The notes under the pieces: model-generated
The model's input: only the letters and a program-made list of their open reading frames with translations
What the model was told of the DNA's origin: nothing
Databases searched by the model: none
Assembly: GCA_044224905.1 (NCBI GenBank)
Contig: JBGAJN010000001.1
Location: 2,108,001-2,172,000 of the forward strand
DNA: 64,000 bases
Direction: 5' to 3'
DNA from: JBGAJN01 sp044224905
GTDB taxonomy: Bacteria > Verrucomicrobiota > Verrucomicrobiia > Limisphaerales > JBGAJN01
Shown here: in pieces, positions 57,531-64,000 of the stretch
Layout: each line of letters begins with the position of its first letter
Numbering within the stretch: the first letter of the stretch is position 1
Position numbers and translations under genes: made by a program

Positions 57531-57929
57531 ATGGAAAAGGATTTTGATGGATGGAATTTCAAAAAGAAGCACATCAACGACCACGCACTCGCGCCCTTTT
57601 ATCACCAGCGCGAGATTTGGTGGTGTTCACTCGGCGTGAATGTCGGATTTGAGCAGGACGGCACTGGAGCCAACTTTGATCGGCCGGTGCTGATCATCAA
57701 GGGATTCAACTCTCATGTGTTCTTCGGCGTTGCGCTCACTGGGAAAAAGAAACACGGCCGCTACTATGTCCCAATTGGTGAAGTCCAAGGCCGAGAGGCG
57801 TCCGTCATTCTTTCGCAGGCGCGGCTGGTTGATACAAAGCGTCTGATCAAGAAAATCAGCACTTTGGATACTGATATGTTCGACAAGGTCTGCGACGAAC
57901 TCAAACTGACTCTCTTTGGAAAGAATTGA
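57531..57929 (+). CDS. MazF/PemK-like mRNA interferase candidate
   Basis: 132 residues from the ATG at 57531; the frame is also open from GTG at 57456. The pattern REIWWCSLGVNVGFEQDGTG...FDRPVLIIKGFN is the N-terminal beta-barrel of PemK/MazF toxins, and ASVILSQARLVDTKRLIKKI is the usual C-terminal helix. These enzymes cleave mRNA. No dedicated antitoxin gene is seen beside it; divergent from the HicA-like gene. Confidence 0.75.
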   Translation: MEKDFDGWNFKKKHINDHALAPFYHQREIWWCSLGVNVGFEQDGTGANFDRPVLIIKGFNSHVFFGVALTGKKKHGRYYVPIGEVQGREASVILSQARLVDTKRLIKKISTLDTDMFDKVCDELKLTLFGKN

Positions 57930-57939
57930 AAACAATTTT

Positions 57940-57959
57940 GCCCCACCGTGAGGTGGGGC
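57940..57959. repeat. 8-bp hairpin after the MazF-like gene
   Basis: GCCCCACC GTGA GGTGGGGC, perfect stem with a 4-nt loop. No T-run follows on the plus strand, so terminator function is uncertain. Confidence 0.45.
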
Positions 57960-58112
57960 GAGGCCGAAGCCATTTGTAAGCCCACTATACACGAAAACGA
58001 CTCTCGACGCAACGTATCCGGCAGGCACCCAGAAGTGGTGGGCTCCCGCCTGCGGCTCGGCAAGCAAGTTATACCTGCCGACCGACCGCAGGCGGAAGCT
58101 TTCTAAACGCAA

Positions 58113-58334
58113 TCAGCCCTTTGGCGGAAAGGGATCGTTGCCGTAACTATTGCGTTCGCGGATTTGACCATCGCGACCATGGATGAATTGCTCACTACCT
58201 TGATTTTGGCAAATCTCACGCGATACCTTGATTGCCTCAGCTTGAGTTGGAACTTCTGCCGTCAAGCGTGAGTTGCCCTCACCGCGGACTCCCCAACCAT
58301 TGTCGGTTGGAACTACATGTTGGTTCTTGCCCAT
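58113..58334 (-). CDS. DUF2188-family small protein
   Basis: 73 residues: NQHVVPTDNGWGVRGEGN, TQAEAIKVSREICQNQGSEQFIHGRDGQIRERNSYGNDP, nearly the entire DUF2188 consensus (quoted in part: IHGRDGQIRERNSYG). The gene has a textbook ribosome site (AAGGAGGTGAT) 6 nt before the ATG. Last gene of the ubiquitin-like operon, 66 nt after the JAB-E1 gene. Function unknown in the family. Confidence 0.85.
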   Translation of the reverse strand: MGKNQHVVPTDNGWGVRGEGNSRLTAEVPTQAEAIKVSREICQNQGSEQFIHGRDGQIRERNSYGNDPFPPKG

Positions 58335-58400
58335 CGCATATCACCTCCTTTCTGATTCATTGCTGTCAAAATGGCAGCGACTTGGCTGCCGAAATTTTTT

Positions 58401-59840
58401 TCATACGGAACGACAAGGGAGAGTTGCGCCGTCACCGCGAGCGAACGCGGAAGCCCGCTGATTGCCACAATGAAGGCAGTTGGCATCTTTGGTCGGAATG
58501 ACGTGCTGCCAATTTTTCTCCCGGCAGAATTGCATTTGATAACCAGGCGGATTGTCTTCGTTGAGCAACCCCAAGTATCCCAAGAGGAATTCGTTTGCAG
58601 CTTGCGCACAAGCGACTGCATTGAGGGTGATGACACTTGGAGCAGTGATCTGTGTTTCCTCGACATACGCTTGGGCGCGGCGTTCTTCAGCGGTCAGCGC
58701 TTCCTGCTGAAGTTTGTCCGCCGGAATCAATCCATTGCACAACAAACAACCGCCGCCAGCGTAAGGCAGCACTGGTCGCGCGACTGCGAATATGTCCCCA
58801 ACGATTCCGGTTGCTTTGTCCACCGGCACTTTCGCGCCAACCTGCATACCAGGGATGAGGTATTGGTGAACCAGCGCGTTGAACACGAGCCGGCTTTGGG
58901 CGCTGTCAGCGCAGAGGAAGATATAGTCAGCATCTTTTAGCAGGAGTGCCACATCACGAACCGTGATGTCGCTCGATACGGCATGGTATTGAATTTTGGG
59001 ATTGGCCTTCCGAGCCACGCGACGCGACACCTTGACTTTGCGGGTTGCCAGCAATCGCCCAAGCCTTTGCAAGGCGGGCCAGCGACTTGTTGAGAGAAAC
59101 GTTTGAGCATCCCATAAAGTCGTGCCGACAACGCGGGGATGATTGCTTGATTCAACTTTGTCGAAATCAATACCTACGATCTCACCGACGCCAAGTTTCG
59201 CTGACCACTCATTGATGAGCGAACCTGCACCGCCAATGCCGATGATTCCGATTTTTGCGCGGCGCAACAATTCCTGACCGGCATCGCCGAACATCAGGGC
59301 TTGGCGATGATAAAGTGGATTCGCAGCAATCGGAGAATACGAAGGTTCTGGATAAAGCCGTTGAATGTTAGCCCCCACTACCACCAAATGATTCAACTTA
59401 AAGATTCCGTTCCGCGTCCATATTGAACCCGCAACTCCGTTTTGCGCGAAAACCAATGCCCCGACCGGCCCACCATTTATGATGTCGAGTAATGCAGGAT
59501 AGCCACGCTTGTGTGATTCCAAATCTACGCGAGAAAAACCTACGGAATCTTTGCCGCCGTGACAGTGAACGGCGAAGTAGCCAAGCCCATGCCGGGAGCA
59601 GTGGTCCGAAACTCGCGCAACGAAATCTGCCGACAATGCCCGGTAGCCGTATTTCCCCTCAACGTAGTCAACGCCATCCTTCGCCAAAAAAATCTCGCGC
59701 GCCAGCAATCGGGTTTCACGACCGGATTTGCTCACGCCAACGGCAATGACCGCACCGTGTTCATCATGGTCGCCGGGGAAAAGATGAGCGCGCAACTGAT
59801 CGAAAAGCGGTTTGGAAATGCGAAAGGTAAAGGTGCTCAT
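58401..59840 (-). CDS. JAB deubiquitinase-like domain fused to ThiF/E1-like domain
   Basis: 479 residues. N-terminal JAB/MPN: E28, H92-C-H94 and S103...D106 (VHCHGGKDSVGFSRVD) give the JAMM zinc peptidase motif. C-terminal E1-like: GIIGIGGAGS (nucleotide binding, 198-207), DFDKVESSNHPR (225-236), then a CxxC pair (CLLCNG) and a terminal CLHCG, a zinc-binding set. The protein would both process and activate the ubiquitin-like modifier. It starts by overlap (ATGA) with the E2-like gene stop. Confidence 0.85.
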   Translation of the reverse strand: MSTFTFRISKPLFDQLRAHLFPGDHDEHGAVIAVGVSKSGRETRLLAREIFLAKDGVDYVEGKYGYRALSADFVARVSDHCSRHGLGYFAVHCHGGKDSVGFSRVDLESHKRGYPALLDIINGGPVGALVFAQNGVAGSIWTRNGIFKLNHLVVVGANIQRLYPEPSYSPIAANPLYHRQALMFGDAGQELLRRAKIGIIGIGGAGSLINEWSAKLGVGEIVGIDFDKVESSNHPRVVGTTLWDAQTFLSTSRWPALQRLGRLLATRKVKVSRRVARKANPKIQYHAVSSDITVRDVALLLKDADYIFLCADSAQSRLVFNALVHQYLIPGMQVGAKVPVDKATGIVGDIFAVARPVLPYAGGGCLLCNGLIPADKLQQEALTAEERRAQAYVEETQITAPSVITLNAVACAQAANEFLLGYLGLLNEDNPPGYQMQFCREKNWQHVIPTKDANCLHCGNQRASAFARGDGATLPCRSV

Positions 59841-60229
59841 TTATTTTTTATCCAATCCAGGATTTTCGCCAGCTTGAGTGCGGCCGTGTCCGTAGCGGCG
59901 TTGAGTTTATTCGAGCGGCGCGAAATCATCGTCGCCGCTTCATCGCCCGCCGGACTTTTCCAAGTGTTTTGTGAAAATCCTTCACCGAGCGCGCGCCCAT
60001 CCTTGCAGGCAAGGTTTGCCACGCAGTAATGCGGATAAATGTCGGCAAAGGGATATTGGAAAGTGATTCGGAACGCTACCCATGAACGCGCCGGCTGATA
60101 TTGCTCGCCGAGAAATAGGTCGTGAACTTTCACGAAAGCTCCGCCTTCATCATCGGGCAATACGTCAAGCGCGTGGCCACGATGCGCGTTCCGAATTTCT
60201 TCCACCGCCTGCTGGACTATGTCATTCAT
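59837..60229 (-). CDS. E2/UBC-like protein
   Basis: 130 residues from the ATG at 60229 (MNDIVQQAVEEIRNAHRG), 5 nt after the multi-Ub stop. The 'WVAFRITFQYPFADIYPHYC' segment matches the central UBC-like strands (YP.......P.....), with Cys in PHYC and in NLACKDG; the usual E2 catalytic-Cys environment is not obvious, so it may be an atypical E2. Position between multi-Ub and E1 supports the assignment. Confidence 0.6.
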   Translation of the reverse strand: MNDIVQQAVEEIRNAHRGHALDVLPDDEGGAFVKVHDLFLGEQYQPARSWVAFRITFQYPFADIYPHYCVANLACKDGRALGEGFSQNTWKSPAGDEAATMISRRSNKLNAATDTAALKLAKILDWIKNK

Positions 60230-60234
60230 GGCGA

Positions 60235-60969
60235 CTACGAATTGTCGTCCGGTGTGACACAGCGGAACTCGTCGCATTCCTTGAGGCAGACGACTTCCTG
60301 ATCGCCAATCTTTTCCAGACCTTTCGGCGTCACTCGGTAGAGAATCCCGCCATCTGGAATCGTCGCGCCCTGTTGCACCGCCGTCTGTTTGATTTCCGCG
60401 CCGGTCACACGGCGTTTGGTGAACTTCACGTCCGTCTTGTTCACCTTCACCGTGATGACGAGTCCCTCGGTGCGAAACACCGGGCCGTCGGTGAAACGGA
60501 TTTTATCCGCGTCGCCAATCAATTCATCGTCTGGTGAACGAGAATCCCGAAAGAGTTTCACTTCCAGTGGCAGAGCAAACAGGCGTCGCAATGTTTCGCC
60601 GGTGTAGTCGGGATTCGTGGTGATTTCCCAAGTGTCATCCACCACAAACGCCAGCTTCGGGAGTTCACGGCACGGCTTTGTCGGAGCCGCCTCACACGCG
60701 GGAATTACACGAAACACGTTGCCTTGGCCGAGATCAACTTCGGCATCGTCGGCGAAGACCGTATCGTGCGGCGAGTTGTAATCCCGCACGAGCGCGAACT
60801 CCGGTCCGATGCCAGCCTCATGCTTGATGTCTTTTGCCAGGACGACGCGACGCGGCATTTGCAGCAGTCGGTCACCCAAGACAGCCGCCCATTTGGACGC
60901 AGGGCGGCAATTCGGCGTATGTTCTGCCAAGCACAAGTCTTGGCCCTTTGAGTCGTCGTTAATTGCCAT
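60235..60969 (-). CDS. Multi-ubiquitin-like modifier precursor
   Basis: 244 residues from the ATG at 60969. Roughly three tandem beta-grasp units (about 20-90, 95-165 and 165-240), the last with ITVKVNKTDVKFTKRRVTGAEI and EKIGDQEVVCLKECDEF, the multiubiquitin domain pattern. No terminal Gly-Gly is present at the C-terminus (DDNS), so processing by the JAB domain may be needed to expose one. First gene of the operon, divergent from the sigma-like gene. Confidence 0.75.
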   Translation of the reverse strand: MAINDDSKGQDLCLAEHTPNCRPASKWAAVLGDRLLQMPRRVVLAKDIKHEAGIGPEFALVRDYNSPHDTVFADDAEVDLGQGNVFRVIPACEAAPTKPCRELPKLAFVVDDTWEITTNPDYTGETLRRLFALPLEVKLFRDSRSPDDELIGDADKIRFTDGPVFRTEGLVITVKVNKTDVKFTKRRVTGAEIKQTAVQQGATIPDGGILYRVTPKGLEKIGDQEVVCLKECDEFRCVTPDDNS

Positions 60970-61108
60970 AATAATTTTGCAACGACTGCCCCCGCAACGG
61001 GCGGAAACAGTCGCCGTCACTATCTTTGGCTGGTCACCGAATCGGTTTTGGGGAAAAATCTTCCTTGCCCCTCAAAAAGTTTCCTAATTTTTGCGGGTAG
61101 CCCAGCCA

Positions 61109-61714
61109 ATGAAGGTTGTTGCAACAACTATGGACACGGAACAATTGAACTTCCTGCGAAAGCAGGATTGGGAAGACATCGCCGTGAAGCTCACGGATTG
61201 GTCTATCTGGTGCGCACAACTCTTTGGCTGGCCTGAAAAGCTGCTGCCTTTGGGCAAAACACCAGAAGACATGGCCTATGATGTCATTCACGCGTTTTGG
61301 AATGAGGACAATACCTACAATCCAAAGTGGGGCTTGATGACACAACTCAAGCGGGCGGTTCGCAGAAATTACTCCAATCTATTCCGTTTAGAGTCTGTCA
61401 AGAAAACGAGCCTTTTCGACGAAGACGATCCGCCAGACGCAATGGATGAAACGCCGACGCCCGAAGAAGCTGCATCAATACAAAATGAGTTCAACCGCGC
61501 GATTCAAGCTCTGCTGGAACACCCGAAGGTTCAGCGGAGTGAAGATTTACAGTTGGTGGTCACTGCCTACGGCTGCGGCTTTTGGGATGAAGCCGATCTT
61601 GCCCGCGAGACAGGCTTGAAAATAGAGCGCATCTACCAGCTAAACCGTGAACTCAAAGACATCTACCCCAGCATAAAAAAACAACTTCGGCAGGATGGAG
61701 GAAGCTGCCAATGA
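61109..61714 (+). CDS. Sigma-70/ECF-like factor
   Basis: 201 residues (alternative start at 61130). Region-2-like LGKTPEDMAYDVIHAFWN and region-4-like DEADLARETGLKIERIYQLNRELKDI suggest an ECF-type sigma factor or a sigma-like activator; an acidic DEDDPPDAMDETPTPEEAA linker joins them. It overlaps the next gene by 4 nt and is divergent from the ubiquitin-like operon, so it may direct its transcription. Confidence 0.6.
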   Translation: MKVVATTMDTEQLNFLRKQDWEDIAVKLTDWSIWCAQLFGWPEKLLPLGKTPEDMAYDVIHAFWNEDNTYNPKWGLMTQLKRAVRRNYSNLFRLESVKKTSLFDEDDPPDAMDETPTPEEAASIQNEFNRAIQALLEHPKVQRSEDLQLVVTAYGCGFWDEADLARETGLKIERIYQLNRELKDIYPSIKKQLRQDGGSCQ

Positions 61715-62136
61715 AACCAAAAAACACACCACTAGAAAAACTTGAGCAAGCCTTGGCAAGCCACGACAACGAGACAAAAGAGCAAACGATTGCAAATCTA
61801 AAGACCAAGGGAATCAATACGGATGCTCTGATGGCAAAAGTTCGTGCCACGGTTCAGAAGGGCTACAGCTCCAAACTCAAAGTAATGGCCGAGCGCGAGC
61901 AGCGCCAAATATTACAGAAGCCAAATCGTTTCGGAAATCTTGCCACCCTGACACGCGAAGCCATGTTGCAACTGGTTGAACAATTACGCTCTGGAACTAG
62001 GGGGGCGGGCTTTCAACAAGCAATTGTCGCCCGCTGCCGAAATAAGCAGCCAGCCGATCTTACCGAGGACGAATTGCGCACTTGGCTCGAAGATTTGGGC
62101 GAACTTCCAGACGATTCTGATGATCGCAAAGCCTGA
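61711..62136 (+). CDS. Hypothetical protein between sigma-like and ImmA/IrrE genes
   Basis: 141 residues, starting inside the 3' end of the sigma-like gene (ATGA). Helical, charged, with an N-terminal LEKLEQALASHDNETKEQTIANLK and a C-terminal NRFGNLATLTREAMLQLVEQLRSG. No domain recognised. Possibly a small adaptor or target of the ImmA/IrrE peptidase, by analogy with phage repressor systems. Confidence 0.5.
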   Translation: MKPKNTPLEKLEQALASHDNETKEQTIANLKTKGINTDALMAKVRATVQKGYSSKLKVMAEREQRQILQKPNRFGNLATLTREAMLQLVEQLRSGTRGAGFQQAIVARCRNKQPADLTEDELRTWLEDLGELPDDSDDRKA

Positions 62137-62926
62137 TCCACGTTTTTTGACTGATGCACGAAAGCGCGAGTGTCGCGAGGCCGCTCGGCAAGTGCTTCGC
62201 ACATTTCACGTCGAATCACCTGATGCAATTGATTTGGACTCCATCGCTTGGTTCTTGGGGCGACTCAAAATTAAAATCGGCGGTTTGAATGGAGCAGAAG
62301 GGCGGATTATCGCCGGAACACAACAGGGCGGCACAATCCGCGTTGCCGAAGGCCAAAATCGGGGACGCTACCGATTTACCATCGCTCACGAGCTTGGCCA
62401 TTATGTTCTGCACCGGCACCATTTTCTTGACACCACAGAAACACGCGCGCACTTCACAGTGTGGAATGATGCTTCGGAAGAATCAGAGGCAAACATCTTT
62501 GCGGCTGAACTTTTAATGCCGGATTACTTGTTCAAACCACTTTGCAGAAGACAGTCGCCTTCGCTTCGTTTGGTAGATGAACTTTCCTCCGCATTTCAAA
62601 CCAGTCTGCTGGCAACATGCTTTCAATATCACGAATACACCAACAGACAGGTCGCTTTGGTGGTAAGTGACGGTTGGGAGATAAAAGCCATTCGTCCATT
62701 TGAAGGCGGATTCCCCCGGATACGCCGAGGCCGCATCCATGACCACACGGCTGCCGGTGAGCGATTGTCAAAAAAATCACCCGACAGCGGAAAGATGGTT
62801 CGCACTGCTCTTTATGCGTGGTGCGAAGGCTTCGATGAAAAGACCGACCGCGATGTTTGGGAGGACAGTCTCTATCTTGAGTGGTATGACCGTACCGTGA
62901 CGCTGCTTTGGCTTCGCGATGAATAG
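62120..62926 (+). CDS. ImmA/IrrE-family metallopeptidase
   Basis: 268 residues from the ATG at 62120, inside the end of the previous gene. HELGHYVLH motif (H90, E91, H94) with a downstream ESEANIFAAELLMP glutamate ligand, all standard in ImmA/IrrE. These cleave repressors or sigma/anti-sigma-type proteins on stress. C-terminal half lacks a recognised domain. It belongs to the sigma-like operon, which is divergent from the ubiquitin-like genes. Confidence 0.85.
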   Translation: MIAKPDPRFLTDARKRECREAARQVLRTFHVESPDAIDLDSIAWFLGRLKIKIGGLNGAEGRIIAGTQQGGTIRVAEGQNRGRYRFTIAHELGHYVLHRHHFLDTTETRAHFTVWNDASEESEANIFAAELLMPDYLFKPLCRRQSPSLRLVDELSSAFQTSLLATCFQYHEYTNRQVALVVSDGWEIKAIRPFEGGFPRIRRGRIHDHTAAGERLSKKSPDSGKMVRTALYAWCEGFDEKTDRDVWEDSLYLEWYDRTVTLLWLRDE

Positions 62927-63360
62927 TCAATTCCAATGTCGAACCTCTGGAACAAACCGACATTCTGCATAAAAGATGGACTTGTTTAGATGTATTTGAC
63001 TTGCGGGCAGACAGCGAACCGTCAAATGAGACAAATTATGAAACGTGTGAGATATGCGGCAACGCGCGAATTCGTTTTGTCCACCTCATGCGCCTTTCGG
63101 AACACCCCGCGGAGCTTCGCGTGGGTTGTCAATGTGCCGAAAAAATGTCCGACAACTATGCGACCCCGAAAGAACGTGTAAGGGGATTACGGAATCGCTC
63201 ATCACGACGCGAGATATGGCTCACACGGAAATAGAAAATATCACGCAAAGGACATCCCTGGTTAAAGGCCGGGGATTTTCATATAGTGGTTTGTGCGGAG
63301 GGATAAAGCCCATTTCACTATCGGCTTTTTATTAACGAGCGCCGAAAGTTTGGATGGAGT
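62923..63360 (+). pseudogene. Zinc-finger-like conserved protein, decayed
   Basis: A single frame from about 62926 carries HKRWTCLDVFDL, CEICGNARIRFVHLMR and VGCQCAEKMSDNYATPKERVRGLRNRSSRREIWLTRK, the body of a small family with CEMCG, RYVH and CVCAE blocks. The frame is stopped by TAG at 63232-63234 and TAA at 63304-63306, yet continues with KISRKGHPWLKAGDFHIVVCAEG, then SPFHYRLFINERRKFGWSH, as the family does. In the family pattern the TAG replaces a Trp. No ATG is at the 5' end either. Recent inactivation is the simplest reading. Confidence 0.65.
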
Positions 63361-63361
63361 C

Positions 63362-64000
63362 ATGAACTACACGGACCTGCAATTACAGTTCGCGCAATCG
63401 CCGACGCTTCGGTTGTTGCGGGCTGAGAACGCGCCGCTTGTGCTGGCGACGCTCTTCGCGGCTTTCAAGCGGGAGCATCACGCGGTTGTCCCAGAGAGCC
63501 GACTGCGCTCGTTGCTGGAAATTGAGATGGAGGAACTGCGCGAGGCCTATACGCCCCACGGTGCGAAGCCTGCGAAAGATTATTTGGTTGAATGGGCGGA
63601 TGCCGCCCACGGCTATGTTCACCGATTTCAACCAGCCGACAGTGATGAGCCGGCCTATGAACTGACACCCGAAATCGAGCGCGTCTTTCAGTGGGTTGAG
63701 TCACTTAAGCCTCGTCCTCACGTCGGCACGGAGTCCAAGTTCAAAAGTCTCGCCAGCACACTTGCCGAAGTAATCGAAAACGCGACGCGAGAACCCGACG
63801 TGCGAATTCAAAAGTTGCGCGCGGAGCAAGCGCGTCTTCAGACGCAGATTGATGAGATTGAGAGAACCGGTGTTGTCCCCGTCTATTCTGCGACACAGAT
63901 CAACGAACGCTTCCAAAACCTCCTCGAAATCGCGCGCCAGTTGCTCGGAGATTTTCGGGAGGTTGAACGCCATTTTCGAGTGGTCACGGAGGATATTGTT
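63362..64000 (+). CDS. jetA: JetA-like (DUF3375) protein of a Wadjet system, 5' part
   Basis: The first 213 residues of a DUF3375 protein: LRLLRAENAPLVLATLFAAFKRE, EYLVEWADAAHG-type text (YLVEWADAAHGYVHRF), YELTPEIERVFQWVESL, GTESKFKSL, and ERFQNLLEIARQLLGDFREVERHF, the last matching 'AReLL.DFReVE..FR'. JetA is the MukF-like subunit of Wadjet, which restrains plasmids by cutting closed circular DNA. TGGAG lies 6-8 nt before the ATG. The gene and its usual partners JetB, JetC (SMC-like) and JetD run off the right edge. Confidence 0.85.
   Translation, partial: MNYTDLQLQFAQSPTLRLLRAENAPLVLATLFAAFKREHHAVVPESRLRSLLEIEMEELREAYTPHGAKPAKDYLVEWADAAHGYVHRFQPADSDEPAYELTPEIERVFQWVESLKPRPHVGTESKFKSLASTLAEVIENATREPDVRIQKLRAEQARLQTQIDEIERTGVVPVYSATQINERFQNLLEIARQLLGDFREVERHFRVVTEDIV

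Overview
The window looks like a piece of a Verrucomicrobiota chromosome, probably a soil or freshwater Limisphaerales/Pedosphaera-type bacterium. This is inferred from style: several very large secreted Asn/Thr/Gly-rich proteins, an RHS protein with a transglutaminase-like N-terminus, secreted proteins ending in a short 'FYR' tail, and dense accessory content. There is no rRNA or tRNA gene to confirm it.

Left part (1-12365) is mostly housekeeping: the end of a GT39-type membrane glycosyltransferase, an OGG-type DNA glycosylase, a large CSLREA/Gly-rich/InlB-repeat secreted protein, ComB, then a tightly overlapping minus-strand operon queE > class III aminotransferase > rsmA/ksgA > NUDIX. An unrecognised membrane protein and a glutamate dehydrogenase follow.

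12439-15014 is an integron-type cassette array with no integrase in view (CALIN). Five complete attC sites (R'' RYYYAAC, R' GTTRRRY, strongly conserved arms) and a truncated sixth separate five small minus-strand genes. One of these is SMI1/KNR4-like and one resembles colicin/pyocin DNase immunity proteins. Two XRE helix-turn-helix remnants follow.

16140-28847 is accessory and protease-rich: a small unknown gene, a caspase/CHAT-like protein (GHG...SCNT) and a membrane/helical-repeat protein on the plus strand. On the minus strand lie a secreted MBL-fold protein, a cytosolic MBL-fold protein and an unusual fusion of a subtilisin (S8) to an HExxH metallopeptidase, then small envelope proteins. 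28950-49112 is a secretome block: an RHS polymorphic toxin with a candidate membrane immunity gene and an orphan RHS fragment, a LamG-like giant protein just upstream in the same operon, a LuxR-type response regulator, a frameshifted nuclease, an HDOD/CheX protein and a multidomain secreted protein.

49220-51932 holds a NERD protein and small genes; an IS110-family element follows (52656-53915). 53998-57929 is a mobile or regulatory module: XRE plus RuvC-like genes, a large serine recombinase translationally coupled to an 87-residue protein and a HicA-like toxin, and a divergent MazF-like gene. The two transcription origins share the same rare palindrome, so the XRE protein probably controls all of them.

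58113-62926 is a bacterial ubiquitin-like conjugation locus (multi-Ub, E2-like, JAB-E1 fusion, DUF2188) divergent from a sigma-like factor, an unknown protein and an ImmA/IrrE peptidase. The right edge holds a decayed gene and the start of JetA, the first gene of a Wadjet anti-plasmid system. The right third is therefore a defence island.
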